A DNA stretch of 64,000 nt from Sulfurimonas crateris (GTDB taxonomy: Bacteria; Campylobacterota; Campylobacteria; Campylobacterales; Sulfurimonadaceae): positions 1 to 64,000 of the forward strand of contig NZ_SZPX01000009.1 in NCBI RefSeq assembly GCF_005217605.1, in the 5' to 3' direction. The position numbers and the translations under genes were made by a program. The notes beneath the pieces were generated by a model that saw nothing but the letters and a program-made list of their open reading frames with translations, was not told the DNA's origin and made no database searches. Positions 46,146 through 54,914 of this stretch are shown here, piece by piece (positions within the stretch are counted from its first letter, which is position 1; each line of letters opens with the position of its first letter).

Positions 46146-47819
46146 TTACTTCTCTATTAGGATCTTCTTTTGGGTAGGGTGCAGAGTAATATAGTCGCCT
46201 GATTCAACCAAATAAAAAGGCTCATAAGCAGCTTCATCTGTTTTATAGGTAAGCTCTTCGCCGTCGGCAAATGTGAAAGTGATAGTGTTGAGCCCTCTAA
46301 ATGGCTCCTCTACGGTTATCTTTGCATGTTTAACACAGTTTATTATTTTGTCCTGCTCTATTTTTAGCTCATTTATCTGCTCTTTTAAAGTAGGAACATC
46401 TGTAGGGGTGTGTTTTAGTGCACCATCAAGTTTATACTTTAACTCTTCCATCTCTTGAGCTAAAAAATTATATTTGCTATTTAGTGTCGGAATGTCTTTG
46501 TAGCTAATTTTAAAGAGGTTGTCCTCTCCGCTTACGCGCTTTATGGTTATGGAGTTGGATGCATATACTTTGAGATTGCTTTTAACGTTTTGTATAGTTA
46601 CGTTTTCTGCATAGACAGTACCGCCAAGAGAGTTCTCTATCTCAACGTTCGTTGCGTGAACTTCACCACCTTCTAAAAGGGCTATTTTTGCACTATGACA
46701 TCTAAGTCTGCCTTTATGTCTGTTTATGGTAGCAAACTTCGCCTCTTGGCTGGAGTCTTTGTGCGTTGCGCCGTCTATCGTAAGATTGACGGCTCTCAGA
46801 GTTGATTTTGCGCCGACATGGCCGTTTATATGAATTGTCTCGGATGTGAGTTCAACACCCTCTCCAAGAGAGTCTAAAGAGGTATCGTTTTGAGAGATAA
46901 TGACCTCAATATTGTTCGCTTCATCTTTTGCTACAGAGTCCTGAACACGGGAGAGATGCTCCATTTTGATCTTGTTATCAATATAGAAGTTATTTTCATC
47001 AAAGTGAACATAGCCTTTGAGTCTGCTTTTATATATCTTTTTATCTTCGTTTTCAACAATCTCAATGCTCTTTTCATCAACATGACACTTCAGGTCTTCA
47101 CTGTTTTTTAAATAGTCGTTATCAATGATCTCCCCAAATGCGTTTAGTCCGTTTTTGCCAAAAACAGGTTTGATAAAATCAACTAGGACCTCGCCCTCAT
47201 CTACTTCTATCACCTGATGGTTTGTCTCTTTTTGTAAAAAGCGCATTATAAGTTTGCTGTTTCTTCTTATTTCCGGTTCAACTCCGCTAAAGAGAGGAAT
47301 CTTTACTTTTTTGACAAATTTGCCGCTGTAGAGATATTTTATAAAAGCTTTTAGCTTCTCTTTCATCTGTGTATCAAAGATATTTATGAGAATTCCGTTT
47401 AGAGCTTTTATGTTGTTTAGCTCCTTTAAAAGAAGCAGGTATATCTCTTTTGGCTGATATTTTTTATAAGGAATATCTGATTCAGGATGAAGAATTATTG
47501 CGGGAGATATATTGTTGTCTGAGAAGTTAATGTTATAGTTTAGTTTAACTATTTTTTTAGGGGTCTCTTTTACAGTAATGGTATATATCTGTTTGATTCT
47601 CACATGTTCATTGACAAGTTTATCATGATCTTTGTAGTAGTCGTGTATATCTTCATTGTAAAGTACAAAGCTGTCATCCGCGACCGTTTTTATATAGGTC
47701 TCTACTACGTTTATGTTAAACGAGAACTCCAGCGGCGAGCGATCATTTTCAGAAGCAAACTTATCTATAGTGGCGTTGATATTTTTAGTTTTAAATTTTT
47801 TAGTAAGCAAGCAGATCAC
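46146..47819 (-). CDS. DUF342/FapA flagellar assembly protein A family protein
   Basis: A 557-residue protein of the FapA (DUF342) family, with the central beta-solenoid region (about 290-420: SETIHINGHVG, EGGEVHATNVEIENSLGGTVYAENV) and the preceding EGEVLVDFIKPVFGKNGLNAFGEII segment. FapA members bind signalling or cell-envelope targets, and some act in flagellar placement. The exact role here is unknown. Start is uncertain (GTG 47819 or a nearby TTG). Overlaps the upstream gene by 20 bases. Confidence 0.85.
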   Translation of the reverse strand: MICLLTKKFKTKNINATIDKFASENDRSPLEFSFNINVVETYIKTVADDSFVLYNEDIHDYYKDHDKLVNEHVRIKQIYTITVKETPKKIVKLNYNINFSDNNISPAIILHPESDIPYKKYQPKEIYLLLLKELNNIKALNGILINIFDTQMKEKLKAFIKYLYSGKFVKKVKIPLFSGVEPEIRRNSKLIMRFLQKETNHQVIEVDEGEVLVDFIKPVFGKNGLNAFGEIIDNDYLKNSEDLKCHVDEKSIEIVENEDKKIYKSRLKGYVHFDENNFYIDNKIKMEHLSRVQDSVAKDEANNIEVIISQNDTSLDSLGEGVELTSETIHINGHVGAKSTLRAVNLTIDGATHKDSSQEAKFATINRHKGRLRCHSAKIALLEGGEVHATNVEIENSLGGTVYAENVTIQNVKSNLKVYASNSITIKRVSGEDNLFKISYKDIPTLNSKYNFLAQEMEELKYKLDGALKHTPTDVPTLKEQINELKIEQDKIINCVKHAKITVEEPFRGLNTITFTFADGEELTYKTDEAAYEPFYLVESGDYITLHPTQKKILIEK

Positions 47820-48477
47820 TATAGTCGTATTTTGAAAAATCTAGGTAGAGCTTTCCGTCCTTGTGAATTACTCTTACATCGTTGTCATAAGCATCCAAAA
47901 ATCTTCTCTTTATCGCTTTTTTTTGTGATGATTTTAGGTCTAAGCGCTTTAGATACTCTTTTAACTCTACTATTTCAAGGTTCTCTGGAGGTACCATCCT
48001 GTTGTTATGGTTAAAGCTCTCTACTTCGTGTATAGTGGTGGCTTCCTGCTCAAACTTCATCTTCTTGTTTACAAGCTCTAAGATATTTTTTAACTGCTCA
48101 TCTTTTGAGCTGTATATCTGCTCTATCTTGTCTCTCTCTGCACGCAGCATCTGCTCTTTGTCATCTATTAGTTTGTCTATTTTAGCTTCAAGCTGAACAA
48201 TTTTGTTCTTTAGAAAGTTATTCTCTTTTTGGTAGAGTGCCAAAACAGTTGCAACGGTCGTTTTGGGCTTGATTATCTGCTTCTCTTCGTTTGGAGTGCT
48301 CTTTTGCTCTTCGTTTATCTCTTCTCTTTTGTCTCTCTCAAGGGAGCTTCTTGTTACTATAATGTACGTTTTGCCCTCTTCGATAATATAGTTTAATTTT
48401 TTTGCTCTAATCTTCGAGTTTACCATCTCTTTAGACATCTTAAAATATTTGCAATATTCATCTACCGTTAGTCTCAT
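47800..48477 (-). CDS. Helix-turn-helix-like/coiled-coil protein upstream of FapA
   Basis: A 225-residue protein: an N-terminal segment MRLTVDEYCKYFKMSKEMV resembling an excisionase- or MerR-like winged helix, a linker, a coiled coil (about 85-155, rich in Lys and Glu), and a C-terminal QKKAIKRRFLDAYDNDVRVI segment. ATG start at 48477. The overlap with the FapA gene suggests a shared function, for instance a partner for the FapA protein. Function unknown. Confidence 0.75.
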   Translation of the reverse strand: MRLTVDEYCKYFKMSKEMVNSKIRAKKLNYIIEEGKTYIIVTRSSLERDKREEINEEQKSTPNEEKQIIKPKTTVATVLALYQKENNFLKNKIVQLEAKIDKLIDDKEQMLRAERDKIEQIYSSKDEQLKNILELVNKKMKFEQEATTIHEVESFNHNNRMVPPENLEIVELKEYLKRLDLKSSQKKAIKRRFLDAYDNDVRVIHKDGKLYLDFSKYDYSDLLAY

Positions 48478-48593
48478 TTGAAATCCCGATTATTTTTTCG
48501 GACATTTTAGCATAATAATGGTTTTATGAAAGTTATTTTAAATGAAGACTATAATACAATTAGGCAAAAAATTTATCAAAAAAGAGTTTAATA

Positions 48594-49667
48594 ATGGGTG
48601 TTTTAGATATTGTAAAGCCGGGTGTACTATTTGGCGACGATGTGCAAAAAGTTTATCAATATGCTAAGGAGCACGGTTTTGCCATTCCTGCAATAAATGT
48701 TGTAGGAACTGATTCTATAAACGCTGTTTTAGAAGCTGCGGCAAAAGTGAAGTCCCCCGTAATTATTCAATTTAGCAATGGCGGGGCTTCATACTATGCA
48801 GGCAAAGGGTTGAGCAATGAGGGAGAGAGAGCAGCAATTGCTGGTGCGGTCTCAGGTGCGATCCATGTTCATATGATGGCAGAGGCGTACGGAATCCCTG
48901 TTATTTTGCACACTGACCATGCCGCAAAAAAGCTTCTGCCTTGGATAGATGCTCTTCTTGACGCAGGCGAGAGTCACTACAAAAGCAACGGCAAACCTCT
49001 CTACTCTTCTCATATGCTTGACCTTTCCGAAGAGAGCTTGGAAGAGAATGTGGCAATTTGTAAAAAATATCTGCAAAGAATGAGCAAGATTGGTATGAGC
49101 ATCGAGATAGAACTTGGAGTTACAGGCGGAGAAGAGGATGGAGTAGATAACTCGAATATCGACAACTCTCTGCTTTATACACAGCCTGAAGATGTGGCAT
49201 TCGCATATAAAGAGCTGAGTGAAATCTCGCTTAATTTTACGATAGCAGCATCATTCGGTAATGTTCACGGTGTTTATAAGCCTGGAAATGTTGTTTTGAC
49301 TCCAAAGATATTGGATAACTCCCAAAAGTATATTGAGGAGAAATTTGGTACTGCTCAAAAACCTGTAAACTTTGTATTTCACGGCGGTTCAGGCTCAACT
49401 CTTGAAGAGATACGCGAAGCCATAAGCTATGGTGTTATAAAGATGAACATCGATACCGACACACAGTGGGCTACTTGGATAGGCGTTAAAGATTATTACG
49501 AGAAAAACAGAGATTATCTTCAAGGCCAGATCGGAAATCCTGAGGGCGAAGATAAGCCCAACAAGAACTATTACGACCCTAGAAAATGGCTAAGAGCAGG
49601 TCAGTTAACACTTGTTCAAAGAGTTGAGAGTGCATTTTCAGACCTAAATGCCATAGGTAAAAACTAA
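48594..49667 (+). CDS. fba: Class II fructose-bisphosphate aldolase
   Basis: Zinc enzyme of glycolysis and gluconeogenesis, 357 residues. Motifs: IPAINVVGTDSINAVLEAA near 32, zinc ligand VILHTDHAAKKLLPW near 106, EIELGVTGGEEDGVD near 170, FGNVHGVYKPGN near 223 and HGGSGSTLEEI near 264. TATAAT at 48550-48555 is a likely promoter. Typical of the group, where class II is the only aldolase. Confidence 0.96.
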   Translation: MGVLDIVKPGVLFGDDVQKVYQYAKEHGFAIPAINVVGTDSINAVLEAAAKVKSPVIIQFSNGGASYYAGKGLSNEGERAAIAGAVSGAIHVHMMAEAYGIPVILHTDHAAKKLLPWIDALLDAGESHYKSNGKPLYSSHMLDLSEESLEENVAICKKYLQRMSKIGMSIEIELGVTGGEEDGVDNSNIDNSLLYTQPEDVAFAYKELSEISLNFTIAASFGNVHGVYKPGNVVLTPKILDNSQKYIEEKFGTAQKPVNFVFHGGSGSTLEEIREAISYGVIKMNIDTDTQWATWIGVKDYYEKNRDYLQGQIGNPEGEDKPNKNYYDPRKWLRAGQLTLVQRVESAFSDLNAIGKN

Positions 49668-49683
49668 TAAAGAATAGTCAGTT

Positions 49684-50025
49684 TTAGCTCTCTTTATAAA
49701 TATCTTCTATATTTTTTAGATGCGGATTTTGTAAAAAATATGAAGAGAGCTCTCTGTTTAGCCTGTTCTCGTTAAATCTCCAAAACTTCTCTTTATCAAA
49801 CTTCTCATCTGCTATTATTAAATTAAAGAGCTTTTTGCTGTCAATATCTGGACCGTTTTTCTTTATAACTTTTATTATGATGTTCTGTAGCTCTTCCTGC
49901 GCCTCTTTGGTCGTATCGTCATCTTCAAGCTGTTTGTTCGGTAAAAATGCATATATCTTCCAGAAGCTGATCGCAAAAAGCAGTATAAAAAATATCATCA
50001 TTAAATGCGATGTCTCTATCTCCAT
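49684..50025 (-). CDS. Small membrane-anchored protein, unknown
   Basis: A 113-residue protein with one N-terminal membrane helix (about 7-27) and a charged soluble tail (ERNEN..HLKNIEDI). No domain recognised. It is convergent with fba (gap 16 bases) and divergent from cmoA. Confidence that it is a real gene is moderate, based on its start, membrane helix and codon pattern. Confidence 0.65.
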   Translation of the reverse strand: MEIETSHLMMIFFILLFAISFWKIYAFLPNKQLEDDDTTKEAQEELQNIIIKVIKKNGPDIDSKKLFNLIIADEKFDKEKFWRFNENRLNRELSSYFLQNPHLKNIEDIYKES

Positions 50026-50104
50026 CCCTCTGCCTTTAGTTTTTTGTAGATTATATGGTTTGTATCATAATATTTTGGTTAAAATTTCAGCCTAGGAAAT
50101 TAAA

Positions 50105-50812
50105 ATGAATGATAAAGTATTTACAAAACCGATAAAAAAACAGTTTGAGTTCGATGAAGAGGTCGCTGCAGTCTTTGATGATATGCTTCAAAGAAGTGTA
50201 CCCTTTTATAAAGAGTCTCAGAAAATTACGGAGTTTTTCGCGCTTAAACAGTTAGAAGACGGCGGCGTGGCTTATGATCTGGGGTGCTCGACCGCAACAC
50301 TTCTTATAAACATAAGCAGAAAACTAAAAAAAAGCGCGACTCTCATCGGGCTTGACAACTCCGAAGCGATGCTTGAACAGGCCAGAAAGAAGTGCGAAGC
50401 ATTCAGGGCGGACATTGAGCTTGCAAACGCGGATATACTTGAGTATGAGTACAAAGAGGCTGACCTCTTTATCAGTAACTATACGCTTCAGTTTATACGC
50501 CCGCTTATTCGTGAGGAGCTTGTAAAGAAGATATCCGCTTCACTAAAAAAAGAGGGTATTTTTATCTTTAGCGAAAAGGTTATAAGCCATCATCCAAAAC
50601 TGAATAAAGATCTGATCGAGTGTTACTATGACTTCAAAAAAGAGCAGGGCTATTCAGAGTATGAGATAATGCAAAAAAGAGAAGCGCTTGAGAATGTTCT
50701 AGTCCCCTACAGCGAGGATGAAAATATTAAAATGGCAAAAAACTGTGGTTTCTCACACTGTGAGGTAGTATTTCGCTGGGCAAATTTCGCAACATTCATA
50801 GCTATAAAGTAA
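50105..50812 (+). CDS. cmoA: Carboxy-S-adenosyl-L-methionine synthase CmoA
   Basis: Makes carboxy-SAM from SAM and prephenate for the 5-oxyacetyluridine wobble modification. The 235-residue protein has the [20 protein letters not shown] segment near 15, SAM motif [11 protein letters not shown] near 58, [16 protein letters not shown] near 84 and SNYTLQFI near 121, all CmoA signatures. cmoB is not in the window. Confidence 0.93.
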   Translation: MNDKVFTKPIKKQFEFDEEVAAVFDDMLQRSVPFYKESQKITEFFALKQLEDGGVAYDLGCSTATLLINISRKLKKSATLIGLDNSEAMLEQARKKCEAFRADIELANADILEYEYKEADLFISNYTLQFIRPLIREELVKKISASLKKEGIFIFSEKVISHHPKLNKDLIECYYDFKKEQGYSEYEIMQKREALENVLVPYSEDENIKMAKNCGFSHCEVVFRWANFATFIAIK

Positions 50813-50846
50813 AATCGCTTCATATTTCGTCGTTAATTTAACTTTT

Positions 50847-50932
50847 CTCGTTCCCACGGTCTCCGTGGGAATGCATATAAGTCAAAGCAGACAAAGAAAG
50901 TATACACTCCCACGCAGGAGCGTGGGAGCGAG
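50847..50932. repeat. Dispersed palindromic (REP/BIME-like) repeat, copy A
   Basis: An 86-base element with two hairpins: TTCCCACGG-TCT-CCGTGGGAA at 50851-50871 and CTCCCACGC-AGGA-GCGTGGGAG at 50907-50928. Its outer ends, CTCGTTCCCACG and CGTGGGAGCGAG, are also inverted to each other with one mismatch. GC content is far above the neighbourhood. Palindromes beginning CTCGTTCCCACG recur in many bacterial genomes and are usually linked with REP-associated transposases, none of which lies here. Located between cmoA and a convergent unknown gene. Confidence 0.8.
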
Positions 50933-50950
50933 ATATAATTAATCATTCGA

Positions 50951-52183
50951 CTAATTGTCATAGATTGTATAGTTTTTGAAAATATTCAGCCCGTCTACCA
51001 TTCTAGGCATATAATCATCGTTAATCATCTTTTTATATCCAGCATTATTTCCAAGGTCCTGAGCATTAGCAACAAGTTTACTATAAGCATCTTTTATGAG
51101 ATTTTCATTATTTAACATAAAATTGAATTGACCTATTTTTTTCTCTATCTCTTCAATCATTGCCTTTTGATTTTCAGGCTTCTCATAATATTCCCAACTT
51201 CCCTCTATTCCATATTTTCTTAAATCCATAGTTTGATTATTGACATAATTAAAGTCTATATCATTCGGATTTTTCGGATAGTATTTTTCATCTTGGTCTA
51301 AAAACCATTTAAGTGAATCTGGATCAGCTCGTCCGGCTTTTATAAGTGTTTCTAAAAAATTTATTGTTGAGTAGCTTGTATCCATGAATGATGATCTTAA
51401 ATTCGCAGCATATATTCTAGCTTCTTCAATCGTTTTACCCTGTTCCAAACCTTCATAAGTCGCTGCATTAGTAAAACGAGCCAACTCTGTTGCGTTATGA
51501 ACTCGTTCATCCTTTCCCCAACTATTTACTGGGTACTTTTTCATAATTTCATGAGCACCTTTTTGCATCTCTATAAAAGCTTCTTCTCCACCAAATATGT
51601 CATAAGCTTTTTGGAATGCTTGTGCATAATCAAGTTTTTGTGCTTCTTCTTGTTCTGGAGTAAGTTTTTGACCTAATTCAATACGCGTACCCTCAAGAAA
51701 AGAACTTACAATTTTTAAAAACTCTGGACCTGAAATATAGTTTGGATAAGCCTCATGAACTTTTCTTGTTTGAAGTTCTTCGTCTGTTTTGGAGTAAGTT
51801 TCAGGAATCGGAGTATATACATCTTTATACTTCTCTTGCATCTCAGCCATTTTTCCAGTAGCTTGAGACTCTTTAGCACTTTGCGTTTGAGAACTCTCTT
51901 GTATAGCCGTAGCAAGTGGGCTCTCTTCTGTCTCGCTCATAGTCGGCGCTACTTGTTGCTTGATCTCTATCTCTTGCTGTGTCGTTATTATGGGTTCTTG
52001 AGTTTTGTTTTGAACCCCTGTAGTTGCTTTTGTAGGTTCTTCTTTATTTTGTATTTCAGCTATTTTATCGGTTTGCTCTGTTTGTGTGGAAGTTGTGCTC
52101 TCATACGCTGAAGTGGCATCAGGCGCCGTTGTTTTGTTTGTCGCTTGTGTGTACCCAGTTTGAGTGGCTGATGAAACATTCAT
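50951..52183 (-). CDS. Unknown 410-residue protein with Thr/Gln-rich N-terminus
   Basis: No family recognised. The N-terminal about 125 residues are low-complexity (Thr, Gln, Glu, Ser, Ala; begins MNVSSATQTGYTQATNK), without a signal peptide or cysteine. The rest (about 130-410) is an ordered acidic, helical domain (ARFTNAATYEGLEQG; LKWFLDQDEKYYPKN; KKIGQFNFMLNNENLI). The MN..SS opening and disordered start recall flagellar-exported proteins, but this is only a resemblance. Convergent with cmoA and copy A of the repeat. Confidence 0.8.
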   Translation of the reverse strand: MNVSSATQTGYTQATNKTTAPDATSAYESTTSTQTEQTDKIAEIQNKEEPTKATTGVQNKTQEPIITTQQEIEIKQQVAPTMSETEESPLATAIQESSQTQSAKESQATGKMAEMQEKYKDVYTPIPETYSKTDEELQTRKVHEAYPNYISGPEFLKIVSSFLEGTRIELGQKLTPEQEEAQKLDYAQAFQKAYDIFGGEEAFIEMQKGAHEIMKKYPVNSWGKDERVHNATELARFTNAATYEGLEQGKTIEEARIYAANLRSSFMDTSYSTINFLETLIKAGRADPDSLKWFLDQDEKYYPKNPNDIDFNYVNNQTMDLRKYGIEGSWEYYEKPENQKAMIEEIEKKIGQFNFMLNNENLIKDAYSKLVANAQDLGNNAGYKKMINDDYMPRMVDGLNIFKNYTIYDN

Positions 52184-52214
52184 TTAAATACCTTTTAATC
52201 CAATATATTAAAAA

Positions 52215-52457
52215 TTACCAAACATTCCCTTTTGGCTTCTCTTCTTCGGCTCCTACTACATAGTCTATCGCTTCATCCGCTTTTTTTTCAAGTTCTTTGT
52301 AAGTGATTATGTCATCTTTGCCGCACTCTTTGTGGTAGTAGCCCTGAACGTCGTAGTACTCCTCGCAGTCGCTGTAGTACTTTAGTGACACGCCGTGTTT
52401 ATTGACACATCCTGAGAAGATAAATAGTGCTGATATAGTGAGTAAATATTTTGTCAT
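52215..52457 (-). CDS. Small lipoprotein, unknown function
   Basis: From the ATG at 52457 an 80-residue protein with signal peptide TKYLLTISALFIFSGC: the lipobox FSGC places the acylated Cys near 16. The mature part has two more Cys (YSDCEEYY and YHKECGKD) and a charged helix. The frame extends to 52487, but the signal peptide begins at 52457. Six bases after nth on the same strand. Confidence 0.8.
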   Translation of the reverse strand: MTKYLLTISALFIFSGCVNKHGVSLKYYSDCEEYYDVQGYYHKECGKDDIITYKELEKKADEAIDYVVGAEEEKPKGNVW

Positions 52458-52492
52458 AGCTCTTTTCAAGCAAAAATTAATCCACATTCGTC

Positions 52493-53134
52493 TTAAACTT
52501 TAAAACTCTCTTTTGTTTTGCACTGCTGCGTTAAAAAACACTCATCGCATTTTGGGTTTTTTGCTTTGCAGATGTAGCGTCCAAAAAGCACCATTCCCTG
52601 ATGAAGTGTGCGCAGATCGGTTTTAAACTTTTTTACAAGGGTTGCTTCTGTCTTTATCGCTGTATTGTCATCGCTTAGACCAAGCCTGTGTGAGACGCGA
52701 AATACATGGGTATCAACCGCCATCAGATTTGCTCCCGTATACTCTATCATCACGACGTTTGCAGTCTTTTGCCCCACTCCTGCAAGTGTTACAAGCTCTT
52801 TTTCATCCATCGGTATCTCACCGCCGTAAACCTCTACGACCCTTTTTGCCATCTCTATGATGTTTTTTGCTTTATTGTTGAAAAATGAACAACTGTTAAT
52901 GATGGACTTTACATCTTCTATGTCAGCTTTTGCCAATGCTGATGGAGTCGGATATTTTGCAAACAGAGCGGGCGTTATAATATTTACTCTGACATCTGTG
53001 CATTGAGCTGAAAGTGCGACCGCAACAACAAGTTCGTAAGCGTTTTTGTAATTTAGCTCGGTCACGGCATCGCTGTATTTTTCTATAAAAAGGTCGTAAA
53101 TCTCTTTTATCTCTTTTTTTGTGGCTTTTTTCAT
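52493..53134 (-). CDS. nth: Endonuclease III
   Basis: Base-excision repair glycosylase/AP lyase for oxidized pyrimidines. The 213-residue protein has the helix-hairpin-helix LVTLAGVGQKTANVV with catalytic Lys near 118, VDTHVFRVSHRLGL with catalytic Asp near 138, and the 4Fe-4S loop C-x6-C-x2-C-x5-C (CKAKNPKCDECFLTQQC) at its C-terminus. Divergent from the PEB4-like foldase, as in Campylobacter. Confidence 0.96.
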   Translation of the reverse strand: MKKATKKEIKEIYDLFIEKYSDAVTELNYKNAYELVVAVALSAQCTDVRVNIITPALFAKYPTPSALAKADIEDVKSIINSCSFFNNKAKNIIEMAKRVVEVYGGEIPMDEKELVTLAGVGQKTANVVMIEYTGANLMAVDTHVFRVSHRLGLSDDNTAIKTEATLVKKFKTDLRTLHQGMVLFGRYICKAKNPKCDECFLTQQCKTKESFKV

Positions 53135-53165
53135 GGCGTAATTATATACAAAATGCGCTCCGTTT

Positions 53166-53184
53166 AATAATCATTAGCATTAAC
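53166..53184 (-). promoter_or_regulatory. Possible Fur box between nth and the PEB4-like gene
   Basis: Read on the minus strand, the 19 bases match the E. coli Fur consensus at 15 positions (GTTAATGCTAATGATTATT against GATAATGATAATCATTATC). It lies 36 bases upstream of the foldase start. In AT-rich DNA chance matches are possible. Confidence 0.3.
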
Positions 53185-53220
53185 TAACTAAAATTTTTTT
53201 ACATAAAGAAGGAAGTATTA

Positions 53221-54051
53221 ATGAAAAAAGTAACACAACTAGTAGCTTCGTTAGCTATTGTATCGACAATGTCAATGGCTCAAACCTTGGTGACCGTAAA
53301 CGGCACTGCAATTACTCAAGAAGATGTAGATAAAGAGCTTATGACTGCAACGCAGGGAAGACTCAATCAAGTTCCACCTGAAAAGCAGGCAGAATTTAGA
53401 AAGCAGGTCTTAGAGCAGCTAATCGCAAAAGAGCTTGTTTATGATGACGCTGAAAAATCAGGACTACTGCAAGCACCTGATTTTAAAGAGAGATATGAAG
53501 AGGTGACAAACCGCATTAAAAAAGAGGTCGCTATTCAGATCTGGCAAAAAAGAGAGTTTGACAAGATAGCTATCTCTGAGAAAGAGAAGAAAGATTACTA
53601 CGATGCGAACAAAGAGGAGTTTGCTGAAGATGAGAGCGTAAGAGCTCGTCACATTCTAGTAGAGAAAGAGAGCGATGCTAAGAGTATTATCGCTCAACTT
53701 AAACCTCTAAAAGGCGATGCTCTGAAAAACAAGTTTATGGAGATCGCAAAAGAGAAGTCGACTTGTGCGAGTGCTCCTGAGGGCGGTGATCTTGGCTACT
53801 TTTCAGAGGGACAGATGGTTCCTGAGTTTAACGACAAAGCATTCTCAATGAAAGCAAAAGAGTTCACTCTTGAGCCTGTAAAAACTCAATTTGGTCATCA
53901 TGTTATATATGTTGAAGATAAAAGACCTAAGACGACAAGAAGTTTTTCTGAAGTAAAAGCAGCGATCGAGCAGAGACTAAAAGTGGAAAAAGCTAAGAGT
54001 GTTATGCTTGAAAAGATGAAAGAGCTAGAGAAAAAAGCAAAAATTCAATAG
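53221..54051 (+). CDS. PEB4/SurA-like periplasmic peptidyl-prolyl isomerase
   Basis: A 276-residue exported foldase: signal peptide 1-20, an N-terminal helical chaperone region (about 30-120, SurA_N-like) and a parvulin domain (about 140-235; RARHILVEKESDAKSII, GDLGYFSEGQMVPEF, TQFGHHVIYV). Similar in size and layout to PEB4 of Campylobacter, a chaperone for outer-membrane proteins. Divergent from nth. Confidence 0.92.
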   Translation: MKKVTQLVASLAIVSTMSMAQTLVTVNGTAITQEDVDKELMTATQGRLNQVPPEKQAEFRKQVLEQLIAKELVYDDAEKSGLLQAPDFKERYEEVTNRIKKEVAIQIWQKREFDKIAISEKEKKDYYDANKEEFAEDESVRARHILVEKESDAKSIIAQLKPLKGDALKNKFMEIAKEKSTCASAPEGGDLGYFSEGQMVPEFNDKAFSMKAKEFTLEPVKTQFGHHVIYVEDKRPKTTRSFSEVKAAIEQRLKVEKAKSVMLEKMKELEKKAKIQ

Positions 54052-54062
54052 ATTCTAAATTT

Positions 54063-54914
54063 ATGTATTCTCCCATCTCGGAACTATATGTTGATGGGAG
54101 ACGTTTTTATGTTAAAAGAGATGATCTTATAGATCCTTTTTTAGCAGGAAACAAATACCGCAAACTATACACGCTTCTACAAACACCACCTCAAAAATTT
54201 AAAACTGTTATCTCTTACGGCGGAACACAGTCAAATGCAATGCTTGCAATTGCCGCAATGTGTAAAAACAAGGGCTGGGAGTTTATCTACTACACAAAGC
54301 CTCTAAGCACTACACAAAAGGATGAAAAGGGCGGCAATTTTTACCATGCCAAGAGACTCGGGATGAAGCATATAGAGCTCGCTAATGATCTCTACAGAGA
54401 TTTTATAGCCTCTTTGAGATTGAACCTTGATGAAGAGACATTTGTGATAGATCAGGGCGGAGCTGTAGAGGAAGCAAGGCTTGGGCTGGAAGTTTTGGCC
54501 AAGGAGATAAGAGAGCAGAATTTGCATCTAAAATCTTTAGCCACCCCATCCGGAACAGGAACAACAGCGCTTTTTCTGGCTCTCTCTCTGCCTGAGTATA
54601 GAGTCTATACAACCCCTTGCGTTGGTGATGCCGACTACTTAAGAGAGCAGATGAGCGCACTTCATGAGATACCGAAAAATCTTACTATTTTAGAACCCAA
54701 AAAGAAGTACCACTTTGCAAAGCCGTATATAGAATTTTTAGAGATGCAGCAAAAACTTTTAAGCGGCGGAGTAGAGTTTGATCTTATATACGCTCCAGGT
54801 ATGTGGAGAGCACTTTTGGAGCAGACCGATGAGGAGATTTTATATATTCACAGCGGCGGAGTGAGCGGCAACGAGAGTATGTTGCAGAGATACAAGCAAA
54901 AAGGTTTTATATAA
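54063..54914 (+). CDS. PLP enzyme of the ACC deaminase/D-cysteine desulfhydrase family
   Basis: A 283-residue fold-type II PLP enzyme: VKRDDLIDPFLAGNKYRKL near 17 with the PLP Lys in GNKYRK, SYGGTQSNAMLAIAA near 56, and PSGTGTTALFLAL near 165. Family members deaminate ACC or desulfhydrate D-cysteine; the substrate is unresolved here. It overlaps the convergent nitroreductase by eight bases. Confidence 0.85.
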   Translation: MYSPISELYVDGRRFYVKRDDLIDPFLAGNKYRKLYTLLQTPPQKFKTVISYGGTQSNAMLAIAAMCKNKGWEFIYYTKPLSTTQKDEKGGNFYHAKRLGMKHIELANDLYRDFIASLRLNLDEETFVIDQGGAVEEARLGLEVLAKEIREQNLHLKSLATPSGTGTTALFLALSLPEYRVYTTPCVGDADYLREQMSALHEIPKNLTILEPKKKYHFAKPYIEFLEMQQKLLSGGVEFDLIYAPGMWRALLEQTDEEILYIHSGGVSGNESMLQRYKQKGFI

